Shown: positions 18,576 through 28,797, counted from the first letter of the stretch. The stretch: 64,000 nt of DNA from Nostoc sp. S4 (GCA_029379225.1 JAQYWR010000005.1:1-64000), one strand, 5' to 3'. Notes: a model not told the origin generated them from the sequence alone. Numbers and translations: made by a program.

Positions 18576-19334
18576 ATGCCTGATGAGCATAGATTAGAGG
18601 AAAAATTATTATCCCAGGAAGCCGAAAGAAAAATATCCGAAAAATTAGACGAAGTAGAAAAAATAGAAATAGATGTAGAAACTGATTTGTTAAAAATAGC
18701 TCAGGGACAGGCGGATGGAGTTTCGGTTGCAGGTAAAGGATTAGTTATTCAACAAGATATTCGCGTAGAGGAAATAAAACTACAAACAGATGGTATTAAT
18801 ATCGATCCCCTAAGTGTTATTTTCGGTCAAATAAAACTGAATCAGCCGGTAAATGCTATTGCTAAGATTACACTTACAGAAGCAGACATTAACCGCGCTT
18901 TGTCGTCAGAGTTGATTCGCGAGCAGATGCAAAGCTTAGAGTTGAATGTAGATGGCGAAATTGTGAGTTTAGAACTGGAACAAATTCAGGTATTTTTACC
19001 TGATGCGGGCAAAATGGAATTTAGAGGAAACGTGTTATTAAAGGAAATGGGAAATACTCGCCCTTTAGCTTATACTGCGATCGCTCGTCCACGTACCGAT
19101 TCACAACCCATAATGTTGGAGAGTTTTAATTGCACTCAGGGAAATGGTATTTCAATAGAACTAGTCACAGCATTAATGCACAAAGCCAAAGAATTTCTCA
19201 ATCTACCGTATTATACATGGGAAGATATGAAATTCAGTGTCAAAGATCTAAAAGTAGAAATTGGTAATTTGATACTTATGGTAGAAACTCAGGTCAGGCA
19301 AATACCTTTATCGTCAAATGTACTATCTCTTTAG
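18576..19334 (+). CDS. DUF2993 domain-containing protein
   Basis: 252-residue protein of the DUF2993 (LmeA-like) family, common in cyanobacteria. The recognisable core is QADGVSVAGKGLVIQQDIRVEEI followed by LSVIFGQIKLNQPVNAIAKITLTEADINRAL. The first 45 residues are highly charged (EEKLLSQEAERKISEKLDEVEK) and likely helical. No signal peptide is present, unlike many relatives. Family members are thought to bind lipids at membranes, but the function in cyanobacteria is not known. AGGAG lies about ten bases before the ATG. Confidence 0.85.
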   Translation: MPDEHRLEEKLLSQEAERKISEKLDEVEKIEIDVETDLLKIAQGQADGVSVAGKGLVIQQDIRVEEIKLQTDGINIDPLSVIFGQIKLNQPVNAIAKITLTEADINRALSSELIREQMQSLELNVDGEIVSLELEQIQVFLPDAGKMEFRGNVLLKEMGNTRPLAYTAIARPRTDSQPIMLESFNCTQGNGISIELVTALMHKAKEFLNLPYYTWEDMKFSVKDLKVEIGNLILMVETQVRQIPLSSNVLSL

Positions 19335-19546
19335 TAGTATTAGTGTTAGTACAACATCACCCAAATAAACCTACCAGCTAAAATAGGCAAAAAGCTTATA
19401 GGATATGACTTATTGGTTTTGCCTTTTGACTTTTTATCTTTGTATTCCTGTACTAGTTGAAGATATTTTTTGTTACCGATGGGTGATTTTAATTTCGTTA
19501 AAATTCATTAAGCTTTATAAAGCTACTTAATTTCAAAGTAACGACT

Positions 19547-21241
19547 ATGCAAGAGTATGATGTTGTGCTGATTGGTGCTGGACACAACGGGTTAGTTTGT
19601 GCAGCTTATTTGCTGAAAGCTGGTTATAGCGTCCTGTTACTAGAAAAGCGTTCTGTTCCAGGCGGTGCAGCAACAACCGAAGAATGTTTACCACAAGAAG
19701 CTCCTGGATTTAAATTTAACTTGTGCGCTATCGACCATGAATTTATTCACTTGGGGCCAGTTGTTCAAGAATTAGAACTAGAAAAATACGGTTTGCATTA
19801 TCTAGAGTGCGATCCGGTTGTTTTTTGTCCCCATCCAGATGGCAAATATTTTTTAGGGCATAAGTCTGTGGAAAAGACTTGTGCAGAAATCGCTCGTTAT
19901 AGCGATCGCGATGCCAAAAAATATGCAGAATTTATCGACTTTTGGCAAAGGGCGCTGGGTGCAATGATTCCGATGTTTAATGCACCGCCGAAGTCAATTA
20001 TAGACATACTTGGTAACTACGACATCACAAAACTCAAAGATTTATTTTCTGTGATTGGTTCGCCAAACAAAACCCTGGACTTTATCCGCACGATGTTGAA
20101 CAGCGGTGAAGATCTACTTAATGAGTGGTTTGATTCCGAATTCCTTAAAGCGCCGCTAGCAAGATTAGCAGCAGAACTTGGTGCGCCGCCATCACAAAAA
20201 ACCCTGGCTATTGGTGCAATTATGATGGCAATGCGTCATAATCCAGGGATGGCAAGACCTCGCGGCGGAACTGGCGCACTTGTGCAAGCTTTGGTGAATT
20301 TAGTCAAAAGTAAAGGTGGCGTTATTCTCACAGACCAGCATGTAGAGAAAATTTTAATTGATAATGGAAAAGCTGTGGGTGTGCGAGTCGCTGGTAATAA
20401 AGAATATCGTGCCAAACACGGGGTGATTTCTAATATTGATGCTCAGCGGTTGTTCTTACAAATGACCGATAAAAGCGAAGTTGATGCAGTAGATCCTCAC
20501 TTATACGAAAGATTAGAACGCCGCATCGTTAACAACAATGAAACTATCCTCAAGATAGATTTGGCTTTAAACGAACCACTGCACTTTCCGTACCATGCAC
20601 ATAAAGACGAGTATCTCGTTGGATCTATCTTAATTGCAGATTCCGTGGCTCATGTAGAACAGGCCCATAGTAAATGTACCTTGGGAGAAATTCCCGATGC
20701 TGACCCATCAATGTACGTGGTAATGCCTAGCTACTTAGACTCCACATTAGCACCATCAGGTAAGCATACTGTGTGGATTGAGTTTTTTGCTCCCTATCAA
20801 ATTGCAGGTGCAGAAGGCACTGGTTTGAAAGGTACAGGTTGGACGGATGAATTGAAAAATAAAGTTGCAGACAGGGTGATTGATAAGTTGGCAAATTATG
20901 CGCCGAATGTCAAAAATGCAACTATCGCCCGTCGTGTAGAAAGTCCAGCAGAACTAGGAGAAAGATTAGGTGCATACAAAGGAAATTATTACCATGTTGA
21001 CATGACCTTGGATCAAATGGTATTTTTCCGTCCCTTGCCAGAAATAGCGAACTACAAAACCCCAATTGAGAATTTATTTCTGACTGGCGCAGGAACTCAT
21101 CCAGGCGGTTCCATTTCTGGAATGCCCGGACGCAATTGTGCCCGTGTGTTTTTGCAAGCAAAGCATCCCATCAGTCAAACTCTAAAGGATGCGCGAGACT
21201 CGATTAAGTCCACTGTCGGGTCAGTATTAGGTATTATTTAA
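19547..21241 (+). CDS. crtO: Beta-carotene ketolase, CrtO type
   Basis: FAD-dependent ketolase that introduces the 4-keto group into beta-carotene to give echinenone (and canthaxanthin in some strains). It belongs to the phytoene-desaturase-like superfamily and differs from the non-haem CrtW. 564 residues. The N-terminal dinucleotide fold DVVLIGAGHNGLVCAAYLLKAG and LLLEKRSVPGGAATTEE are clear, and the C-terminal FAD/substrate segment reads LFLTGAGTHPGGSISGMPGRN. By recall it closely matches Nostoc and Synechocystis CrtO. It acts at the membrane on carotenoids. Stand-alone gene with its own 210-bp upstream region. Confidence 0.93.
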   Translation: MQEYDVVLIGAGHNGLVCAAYLLKAGYSVLLLEKRSVPGGAATTEECLPQEAPGFKFNLCAIDHEFIHLGPVVQELELEKYGLHYLECDPVVFCPHPDGKYFLGHKSVEKTCAEIARYSDRDAKKYAEFIDFWQRALGAMIPMFNAPPKSIIDILGNYDITKLKDLFSVIGSPNKTLDFIRTMLNSGEDLLNEWFDSEFLKAPLARLAAELGAPPSQKTLAIGAIMMAMRHNPGMARPRGGTGALVQALVNLVKSKGGVILTDQHVEKILIDNGKAVGVRVAGNKEYRAKHGVISNIDAQRLFLQMTDKSEVDAVDPHLYERLERRIVNNNETILKIDLALNEPLHFPYHAHKDEYLVGSILIADSVAHVEQAHSKCTLGEIPDADPSMYVVMPSYLDSTLAPSGKHTVWIEFFAPYQIAGAEGTGLKGTGWTDELKNKVADRVIDKLANYAPNVKNATIARRVESPAELGERLGAYKGNYYHVDMTLDQMVFFRPLPEIANYKTPIENLFLTGAGTHPGGSISGMPGRNCARVFLQAKHPISQTLKDARDSIKSTVGSVLGII

Positions 21242-21893
21242 ATCCTATGTAGATTAAATAGTCAGATAACGCTTACTTACCCTCAGATTTTTTGAATTTG
21301 GGGGAATTTTATTTTCTACTTGTACTTGTTTAATTGCCATCTTTGCAATAAATGCAGCCAAGAATACTGTTTTACGTTGTATTTTTAAAAATGTTAAAGT
21401 ACATATTTTCAAAGGGATGAATAGATTTAACGCCAAATCAACAAAGCTGCTTGTAAAATTTAACTTTCAAAAAATGCGGCACTTGATCTTCTAATTTCAA
21501 ATTGTGTAGAGAATATTGTCTGCTAAAATTTATAATTTTCAAATGGTGCCATAAATAAATTTAGAATGATGTGATACATAGAGTATATAGAAGCGATCGC
21601 CAAAATTTTACCACATTTTCCTCAGATATTAAGTTTACTAACAGTAGAGGATTTTTATTTTATCAAGTGATATAAGAAGGAACAGTAAAAATTCAACATT
21701 TAGGAATTAGAAGTTATATCTATATTAATTTATTAAATATTTTTTTGATTGTTGTACTGTTTTAATTGTTTGAACTTGTGAGTAGTAAAAGCTCTGCTAC
21801 AGAGTTTTCTGTGAATTATAATTTTTATTTTTATAGTTTAGAATCATTTATAAACCTTAGAAAGCATCAAAATACTTTAGAAGGAGAAAGTCA
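21242..21893. other. AT-rich intergenic region, no gene seen
   Basis: About 650 bp of AT-rich sequence. One short minus-strand ORF near 21254-21436 has a weak TTG start and unconvincing composition. The last 60 bp hold the ribosome site GAAGGAG of the downstream dehydrogenase gene. Confidence 0.5.
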
Positions 21894-22667
21894 ATGAAGA
21901 AATTAGAAGGTAAGGTAGCTTTAGTAACTGGTAGTAGTGGTGGAATTGGTCAAGCTATTGCTGTACATCTTGCCCAACAAGGTGCAAATGTTGTAATTGA
22001 CTACCGTTCTCATCCTGAAGGCGCTCAAGAAACTCTGTCGAAAGTAGAAGCAGCTGGTAGCAAAGGCTTAACTATTAAAGCTGACTTGAGTGTAATTAGC
22101 GATATCCACCAACTTGTAGACCAGGGTATTCAATACTTTGGCAAGCTAGACATTCTCGTGAACAATGCTGGAATCGACGGTAAAAATGCTGACTTCTGGA
22201 ACATCAGCGAAGCCGATTATGACGCAGTAATCGATCTCAACCTCAAAGGCACGTTTTTTGCCACTCAAGCGATAGTACAGCACTTTATCGAAACCAAGCG
22301 AACTGGTAAAATTATTAATATTAGCTCCACCCATGAGGAAATAGCATTCCCCCATTTCACTGGCTACTGTATTAGCAAGGGTGGTGTAAAGATGATGATG
22401 CGTAACCTAGCAGTTGAACTTGGCCCTCTGGGAATAACAATTAACAATGTAGCTCCGGGAGCAATTGAGACCCCAATTAATAGTAAGCTATTAAATGACC
22501 CGGAAAAATTGGGAGCGTTATTGAAAAACATTCCTTTAGGCCGTTTAGGTAAGCCAGAGGATATCGCGCCTATAGTTGCCTTCTTAGCCTCAGCTGATGC
22601 TGACTACATTACAGGGGCAACCTTTTATGTAGATGGAGGACTCAGCCGGAACTATCATGAGCAGTAA
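21894..22667 (+). CDS. Short-chain dehydrogenase/reductase (glucose 1-dehydrogenase-like)
   Basis: Classical NAD(P)-dependent SDR of 257 residues. The cofactor loop is VTGSSGGIGQAIA (TGxxxGIG), followed by LDILVNNAGID, the catalytic Ser in INISST, and Tyr-x-x-x-Lys in YCISKGG. The C-terminal PGAIETPIN and ITGATFYVDGGLS are typical of the glucose-1-dehydrogenase/3-ketoacyl-reductase-like group. The acidic/basic pattern after the second strand (VVIDYRSHPEG) is compatible with NADP use. A good ribosome site (AAGGAG, about eight bases before ATG) is present. The substrate is not certain; annotation as glucose 1-dehydrogenase is by similarity only. Confidence 0.88.
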   Translation: MKKLEGKVALVTGSSGGIGQAIAVHLAQQGANVVIDYRSHPEGAQETLSKVEAAGSKGLTIKADLSVISDIHQLVDQGIQYFGKLDILVNNAGIDGKNADFWNISEADYDAVIDLNLKGTFFATQAIVQHFIETKRTGKIINISSTHEEIAFPHFTGYCISKGGVKMMMRNLAVELGPLGITINNVAPGAIETPINSKLLNDPEKLGALLKNIPLGRLGKPEDIAPIVAFLASADADYITGATFYVDGGLSRNYHEQ

Positions 22668-23210
22668 GTAGTTTGTGTTGTCTCTACCGTTATAGAGTTG
22701 AATGGCACGCTTGTTTAATTATTTGTTGAGGTAAGCAGGGGAAGCTGTACTGAAGCCGCCACCGATCAGAACTCTATTACTACTTAAGTTAGATGAAATG
22801 GCTCAGTATGACCCCTGTTTTGTCACTTTTGAGAGAAAAATATTAGCCCTATTTTCATACTCAGATATAATCAAGAATTGAGCGATCGCATCTCCATTTT
22901 TTGATTTAAATTGCCTTGTTGGGAAAAAACGTAAAAACAAGAGATTGAGATTCTTCTAAAACAGCCTTGTGCTAAAGATTTTTCATTAAAAATCCAATTT
23001 TTGACAAAGGAGGCTTTAAACAAAGCAATTGCTTGATGCGTATTCAATATATTATTATTAACTATGACTGAGATAAAAAAAAATTATCAGATTTGAGCTA
23101 AATTTTTTCTCAAAATAGAAGTAAATCAAGGAGTAAAAAGCAGTGTATTTTGATAAGATTCAAAAATAACAAAATTGAAATAACAGAATTATAAGTTCTG
23201 TAGAGATAGC
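22668..23210. other. Intergenic region, no gene seen
   Basis: 540 bp, AT-rich towards the downstream gene, with one GCGATCGC octamer near 22882. I see no convincing ORF, hairpin terminator or RNA gene. Confidence 0.5.
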
Positions 23211-23954
23211 ATGGTCTTTAGGCACGGGTTCGTTGCATCTAGCTTAATAGTTATCTTGGCGTCTGGCTGTAGTAATGGGGCAAACTCATCAACAGAAAAT
23301 ACCACACAATTTGTACAGGAAAGTAATGTAACCCAGCTTTTCGTAGAAGCAAAGGCTACCCAAAATGCAGAAGTTTTCGTTAGTCAAGGCAATAATTTAT
23401 TAGATAACCAGCGTTACCAAGATGCAATCAAAGCATACGATAAAGCGATCGCCATGAAAGCTGAGATTGTTGAAGCTTGGATTAACCGTGGGATAGCTTT
23501 AACATCCCTGCACCGCTACAAAGACGCTATTGCATCCTACGATCGAGCGATCGCCATCAAGCCTGACAAAGATGAAGCTTGGTATAACCGTGGCATAGCC
23601 TTAGCATCGCTGCAACGCTACCAAGACGCTGTTGCATCTTACAATCGAGCGCTCGCTATCAAGCCTAATAAGTATGAAGCCTTAACTAACCGAGGCATTG
23701 CTTTGACAAAGTTGAAACGCTATCAACAAGCGATCGCATCTTACGATCGAGCGATCGTCATCAAACAAGATTTGCATCAAGCATATTACAACAAAGCTTG
23801 TTCTTATGCTTTACAGGGCGATGTAGAATTAGCCACTGAAAACCTAGACCGAGCGATTCAACTTGTTCCAGAAAAGTACAAAAAGTTAGCCAAAACTGAC
23901 CCTGACTTCAACAAAGTGCGGAGTCAAAAGCGGTTTCAGGAGTTACTGCAATAG
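23211..23954 (+). CDS. TPR-repeat lipoprotein
   Basis: Exported lipoprotein of 247 residues. The signal sequence ends in a lipobox (VILASGC, Cys at residue 20). From about residue 55 there are four consecutive 34-residue tetratricopeptide repeats (for example YQDAIKAYDKAIAMK, YKDAIASYDRAIAIKPDK, YQDAVASYNRALAIKPNK, YQQAIASYDRAIVIK), then a diverged fifth unit ending in NLDRAIQLVPEKYK and a C-terminal KRFQELLQ tail. TPRs are protein-binding scaffolds; the partner is unknown. The repeats are interspersed with GCGATCG words that encode the recurrent AIA. Confidence 0.88.
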   Translation: MVFRHGFVASSLIVILASGCSNGANSSTENTTQFVQESNVTQLFVEAKATQNAEVFVSQGNNLLDNQRYQDAIKAYDKAIAMKAEIVEAWINRGIALTSLHRYKDAIASYDRAIAIKPDKDEAWYNRGIALASLQRYQDAVASYNRALAIKPNKYEALTNRGIALTKLKRYQQAIASYDRAIVIKQDLHQAYYNKACSYALQGDVELATENLDRAIQLVPEKYKKLAKTDPDFNKVRSQKRFQELLQ

Positions 23955-23979
23955 ACTGGCATTGAAAAGAAGCTAGCAA

Positions 23980-24678
23980 CTAGCTGATATTCTCAAACCA
24001 AGCTTCTAAATCTGCGACACAAGAAAAATCCAGCAACGCTTCAGCTAAATTTTCTAGTTCAGGGGTTGACAAATTTGCAATTCTGCTTTTTATCTGTGGA
24101 CTAATTTCTCCCAAGCGACGGTTAAGTAGATGCATCAACAATTTAAATTCTCCATGCTTTTGTGCTTGTTGCATCCAAGTGCTAACTATCTGCATAATTT
24201 TTTCCTGCTCTTTTGGTTCAATAGTAGCGAGTTGCTCTTGAAACACTACTAGATTAGGCGTTAATAAACTTTCCTCAGGAGTAGGGGAAGTCGGTATTTT
24301 TTCTTTATTTGGTGTTGCTAAGCTTTGACGATAATTAGTAGATGAAGCATTTGCTTGAGAATTAGATAAGTAATAATCTGCTAAAGACCCGCACAGAAAC
24401 TCTTCGCGAAAGCGGTCTATTTTTGCAGTTGAGTAGAGTTGGCGCTGACGATGTTTCTGATAGAAACCAAAAATGAGTAAGCCTGCTATCACTCCTATGC
24501 CAATTCCTGTAATACCAAAGTTTATATCTTCTGAAGTATCATTTTGTTGCTCAAATTCGACAGTCGGATTAAAAGATGCATCTTGAGCAACAGCATAATT
24601 ATTTCTTGAACTGAGCTGCACGCTAGTTGCGATCGCCACCGATAGGATAAATCTAAATATTAATTTTGATTTGTGCAT
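23980..24678 (-). CDS. Uncharacterised membrane-anchored protein
   Basis: 232-residue protein without a family I recognise. It has an N-terminal signal peptide (IFRFILSVAIATSVQL, cleavage likely near VAQ at residue 32), a short acidic segment, one strongly hydrophobic transmembrane helix at about 55-74 (GITGIGIGVIAGLLIFGFYQ), then a basic KHRQRQ stop-transfer and a cytoplasmic part of about 150 residues. The C-terminal 100 residues look helical (KIMQIVSTWMQQAQKHGEF, ISPQIKSRIANLSTPELENL). It is convergent with the TPR lipoprotein gene across 25 bp. Function unknown. Confidence 0.7.
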   Translation of the reverse strand: MHKSKLIFRFILSVAIATSVQLSSRNNYAVAQDASFNPTVEFEQQNDTSEDINFGITGIGIGVIAGLLIFGFYQKHRQRQLYSTAKIDRFREEFLCGSLADYYLSNSQANASSTNYRQSLATPNKEKIPTSPTPEESLLTPNLVVFQEQLATIEPKEQEKIMQIVSTWMQQAQKHGEFKLLMHLLNRRLGEISPQIKSRIANLSTPELENLAEALLDFSCVADLEAWFENIS

Positions 24679-24701
24679 AATCTAACAGTTTAATAGGTTA
24701 T

Positions 24702-24854
24702 CTACTTCTGGGTTGCTTTGGATTTAATACTAGACATCGAAACTAAATTCATATATTTAGAGTGATAAACTTTACCGATAGTAGTTTCCGGAATATCTTC
24801 TAATTTTTTAACATTTTGGCATCTTATAGAATCCTGACCAAGTAAGATTTTAAC
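24702..24854 (-). pseudogene. Coding-like remnant or non-ATG small ORF
   Basis: An open frame of 50 codons, just upstream of the membrane-protein gene, whose translation looks like real protein (LLGQDSIRCQNVKKLEDI, PETTIGKVYHSKYMNL). It has an in-frame TAA directly at its 5' end and no good start codon, so it is more likely the 3' end of a lost gene than an intact one. The family is not recognised. Confidence 0.35.
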
Positions 24855-25110
24855 TTATGGCTGATGGCGATCGTATTCCTTAACAGAAAAATTTACTGAT
24901 AAATAAAAATTTCTAGTAACCAAATATTACAATACAAAATTATTACTTCGGGGATCTACTAGACAGACTAACGCACAAAACTATAAACCGATGTGTATTG
25001 GAAAACGTAGTCAAAAAAGCATCATCAAAGCATCGCAATCATGCTTAAAAATAATTAAGAGATGCATGTTAGTGTTTTAATCTCATCGTCTTGCATTTGT
25101 GCCTTTTGCT

Positions 25111-28100
25111 ATGCATCTGCACTATTCACACCCCCAACACCTTGAAGAATTAGTCAAAAGTAGTGGTATAGACTTACACTTAGTATATCTCAATTTTCGG
25201 TCACTCCAAGGTGTAACTGCTTATGAGTACTTGTTGATTTCTCAGCTACTTCCTCGCACCAATACAGGAATGGTAAAAAGTAGTTGGTTGCAGCGTTACG
25301 CTCATATTACCGAAGGTGGTTGGTGGTGTTCTGGACTAGACCCCTTGAATAATTGGCAAATGATGGAATGGGGATGCTTTAAACCAAACCAACCTCGAAA
25401 AAATAACAATGGCAAATCTATCAAATACGAGCATCCCCCCAGCACGCCAACGCGGGTGTTTTGTTTGCGGGTAACACAGCAAGTCTGGCAGCAAGTTGCA
25501 AGGCGTTATAATCTGGTCATGCCCGATGATATCATCATTACCCCCGATGGCGAAGCTAGCGGTTTTTGGCAATGGGCGATACAAAAGAATATTCCTGTGA
25601 TTATCTGCGAGGGTGTGAAGAAAGCAGCAGCGCTGCTGACACAAGGATATGCAGCTATTGGTGTTCCTGGAATTACCAGTGGTTATCGGGTTGTTAAAAA
25701 TGAATTTGGTAAAATCACCTGTCGCCAGCTAATTCCTGACTTAGCCGCCTTGGCGATGACAAAGCGTCGCTTTTATATTTGCTTTGATTTTGAAACTCAA
25801 CCTAAAAAAATCGCTGCTATAAATAATGCTATTTCTCAACTTGGTTGCTTACTCCAGCAAAAAAATTGCTCTGTTAAAGTCATCGAGCTTCCAGGAACAG
25901 AAAAAGGTGTTGATGATTTTATTATTGCCAAAGGTGTAACTAATTTCGAGAAACTTTATCGCCAAAGTCTTGATTTAGAAATTTATCTTGCCCAAACCAA
26001 ACCCCACACTAAATTAAGTATTCCTGCTACATTAACTTTTAATCGTCCTTACATAGGTGAAATACCTTTTCCTAGCTCTGGATTAGTAGGAATAAAATCA
26101 GCAAAAGGGACAGGTAAAACTACAGCACTACAAAGTGTTGTCCAGCAAGCAAAAAATAGAAATCAACCTATTTTATTAATTACTCATAGAATCCTACTTG
26201 GACGATTTTTGTGTGAAAAAATTGGTATCCAATGGGGACTAGGGATGAGTGACTGGGAATTAGGTAATAATTTTTTTAATCACCAATGCTCAATTCCCAA
26301 ATCTTTTGGTTTATGCGTTGATTCAATTTGGAAATTAAATCCTGAAGATTGGCATGGGGCAATAATAGTTTTGGATGAAGTCGAACAAACTTTATGGCAT
26401 CTATTAAATAGTAATACTTGTAAAAATAAGCGTATCAACATTTTAAAAATATTTCAGCAACTAATTGTTAAAGTTTTAACAACTGGGGGATTATTAATTA
26501 CCCAAGATGCTGACTTATCAGATGTTTCACTTGAATATTTACAAGGATTAGCAGGAATAAAGTTAACACCTTGGATAGTTATTAACGAGTGGAAACCTCC
26601 GCAAGGATGGGACGTTACTTTTTATGATTCACCAAATCCAACACCGCTAATTCATCAATTAGAATTAGATTTACTTGCTGGGCGTAAATGTTATGTTACT
26701 ACTGATAGTCGTGCTGGGCGTTACAGTTGTGAAACCATAGAACGTTATTTGAAAGAACGGTTACAAAAATTAAGACAACAGTTTCCTCAAACTTTAGTAG
26801 TTAGCAGTCACACTACAAACACACCAGGTCACGCTGCAGTAGATTTTATTGCAGCTATTAATCAAAAAATCTCTGAATATGATGGTGTTTTTGTTACCCC
26901 TAGTCTTGGTACGGGAATTAGTATTGATGTTCAACATTTCGACCGAGTTTATGGGATTTTTCAAGGCGTAATTCCTGACTCGGAAGCACGACAGGCATTA
27001 GCAAGAGTGCGGGATAATGTGCCACGTATTGTCTGGTGTGCTAAGCGAGGTATTGGTTTAATTGGAAGTGGTAGTACAAATTATCGTTTGCTATCTGACT
27101 GGTATCAAGAAAATCAAAAAGAAAATTTAGCTTTGCTCAGTCCATTACATAAAATAGACGTGGATTTACCTTTAGTTCATGACCCAATTCATTTGCGAAC
27201 ATGGGCAAAATTATCTGCTAGAGTAAATGCATCGATTCGCCTCTACCGTCAATCGATGCAAGATGGTTTAATTGCTGACGGACATTTAATTCAAATGCGA
27301 AGTAATGCAGTTCACAATAACATTATTCGAGATTTGCGCCTTGCCTTCTTAGCAAGTGACCCCAATGATTTCGCAACCCGCAAGAGATTAATTTTAGAAA
27401 TCGTTAAAGTCCAAAAAGATTGGGTACAAAGCCGACAAAAAGCTAAAGAGATTAAATATAAAATTAAAGAAATTAAACAACAAAATCAATTAACAGTGGC
27501 AAAATCTGTAGCTAATGCTAAAGATATCGATTATGTAGAATATGAGCAGCTATTAGTTAAAAATTCCTTGACTGATGAAGAACGCAACCAAATTAATAAA
27601 TATGTTCTTAGGCAAAAATATGGGATAGAAATTACTCATAAGCTGAAATTACAGGATGATCAAGGATATTATACTCAATTATTAATTCACTATTATCTGA
27701 CTCATGAAAGCGAGTATTTTCACATTAGGGATCGGCAAGAATGGCATCAACAATTATCTTGTGGTCAAGGAAAGGTTTTTCTCCCAGATTTAAAGACTTA
27801 CACTTTAAAAGTTGAGGCAATGAGAGCTTTAGGTATATTGCAATTTCTGGAAATAGGACGAGAATTTACAGAAAATAATACTGAGTTAATTTTATTGAAA
27901 AATATTGTTTTTCAGTATAGTAAGCATATTAAAAGAGTACTTGGTATAAGTTTATTTGGAGACAAAGAACAACTTTGGGGAATTAAAATACTCACCCGAC
28001 TGTTAAATTTGTTAGGTTTGAAACTGAAGCGAGTAAATGAAGTTTATCAAATCGATTCAGCAACATTAAATGATGGTAGAGAAAAAATATTTGCAGTTTG

Positions 28101-28254
28101 GCATCAACGAGATGAATTGATGTTAGCTCATGTCAAGAGCGGTGGCTACAGAGTAGCTGATTATTCGCCATTCAAGGCAGAGATTATCGAAACCAAGCTT
28201 GGGAAGGTAGATTGGAGATTATCTACGCCTAGTCTCCCGTTATCAAAAATATGA
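25111..28254 (+). CDS. Plasmid replication protein, CyRepA1 type (DUF3854)
   Basis: Large replication-initiator-like protein, 1047 residues from the ATG at 25111 (GTG at 25099 possible). The N-terminal third has a DUF3854/TOPRIM-like module: PVIICEGVKKAAALLTQGY and RFYICFDFET supply the conserved Glu and Asp pair. A P-loop NTPase follows with Walker A GIKSAKGTGKTTAL (about residue 335) and Walker B IIVLDEVEQ (about 420), then helicase-like segments (TPSLGTGISIDVQHFDRVYG, QALARVRDN). The C-terminal 350 residues are charged and helical. This domain order is that of cyanobacterial CyRepA1 plasmid Rep proteins. Here it lies among ordinary chromosomal-looking genes, suggesting an integrated plasmid or mobile element. 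No iteron array was found next to it. Confidence 0.85.
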   Translation: MHLHYSHPQHLEELVKSSGIDLHLVYLNFRSLQGVTAYEYLLISQLLPRTNTGMVKSSWLQRYAHITEGGWWCSGLDPLNNWQMMEWGCFKPNQPRKNNNGKSIKYEHPPSTPTRVFCLRVTQQVWQQVARRYNLVMPDDIIITPDGEASGFWQWAIQKNIPVIICEGVKKAAALLTQGYAAIGVPGITSGYRVVKNEFGKITCRQLIPDLAALAMTKRRFYICFDFETQPKKIAAINNAISQLGCLLQQKNCSVKVIELPGTEKGVDDFIIAKGVTNFEKLYRQSLDLEIYLAQTKPHTKLSIPATLTFNRPYIGEIPFPSSGLVGIKSAKGTGKTTALQSVVQQAKNRNQPILLITHRILLGRFLCEKIGIQWGLGMSDWELGNNFFNHQCSIPKSFGLCVDSIWKLNPEDWHGAIIVLDEVEQTLWHLLNSNTCKNKRINILKIFQQLIVKVLTTGGLLITQDADLSDVSLEYLQGLAGIKLTPWIVINEWKPPQGWDVTFYDSPNPTPLIHQLELDLLAGRKCYVTTDSRAGRYSCETIERYLKERLQKLRQQFPQTLVVSSHTTNTPGHAAVDFIAAINQKISEYDGVFVTPSLGTGISIDVQHFDRVYGIFQGVIPDSEARQALARVRDNVPRIVWCAKRGIGLIGSGSTNYRLLSDWYQENQKENLALLSPLHKIDVDLPLVHDPIHLRTWAKLSARVNASIRLYRQSMQDGLIADGHLIQMRSNAVHNNIIRDLRLAFLASDPNDFATRKRLILEIVKVQKDWVQSRQKAKEIKYKIKEIKQQNQLTVAKSVANAKDIDYVEYEQLLVKNSLTDEERNQINKYVLRQKYGIEITHKLKLQDDQGYYTQLLIHYYLTHESEYFHIRDRQEWHQQLSCGQGKVFLPDLKTYTLKVEAMRALGILQFLEIGREFTENNTELILLKNIVFQYSKHIKRVLGISLFGDKEQLWGIKILTRLLNLLGLKLKRVNEVYQIDSATLNDGREKIFAVWHQRDELMLAHVKSGGYRVADYSPFKAEIIETKLGKVDWRLSTPSLPLSKI

Positions 28255-28797
28255 AAACCTTTAATAAGGGAACTCCAACAAATAAATTATTCTGTTTGAA
28301 GTTGATGACTGTTGACTGTTGACTGTTGACTGTGAATGATGGGATTTTTTAAAGAAGTCCCTAACCGCTTAAGGGATGCTTTCAAACTCAGATTGGGTAT
28401 GGGAATCGTTCTTGAACAGTTGGGAGACAACCTAGTTGAGAACGGAGCGGGTAGTAAACTGTGCCGAATGAACTTTTGGCAGTACTCACTAAAATCGAAA
28501 TTAACGGTCGCTTACCTGATAATCCTATAGGTAATGAAATTGCTTCTTGCAAGGACACGCTTAAAAGTAAAGTTGATGCCTCCAATAAACAACTGCTCAA
28601 GGTTAAGCACTTGCAAAATAAGCTAATGTCCAAAGTTGTCTGTTCTGTTTCGTGAGTTGTTGAGAGCTTGCGCCAAACAAACCCCATTGGTTAGTCACTT
28701 ATAACTAATTACTAATGACAATCTCCCAATAGTGGGGGGTTGTAAAATGATTTAATACTTTAGAGTGAAATTAAATATATAAAAGAGCAATTTTCAA
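28255..28797. other. Intergenic region with heptamer repeat and possible gene remnant
   Basis: At 28304-28331 there are three exact GTTGACT heptamers plus a variant (STRR type). From 28336 to 28655 two overlapping short plus-strand frames read like protein: the first to about 28460 (GFFKEVPNRLRDAF, VLEQLGDNLVENG), the second from a GTG/ATG-like start near 28461 (AVLTKIEINGRLPDNPIGNE, LLKVKHLQNKL). Joined by one frameshift they could be one degraded gene, but no family is recognised. The rest is spacer. Confidence 0.35.

Noticed and set aside
21254..21436. 60-codon minus-strand ORF after crtO
   Set aside because: TTG start without ribosome site; hydrophobic/basic composition typical of AT-rich random DNA. 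Left as undetermined spacer.
28304..28331. Iterons for the CyRepA1 replication protein
   Set aside because: Only three 7-bp units (GTTGACT) of the common STRR kind; too short and generic for Rep-binding iterons.
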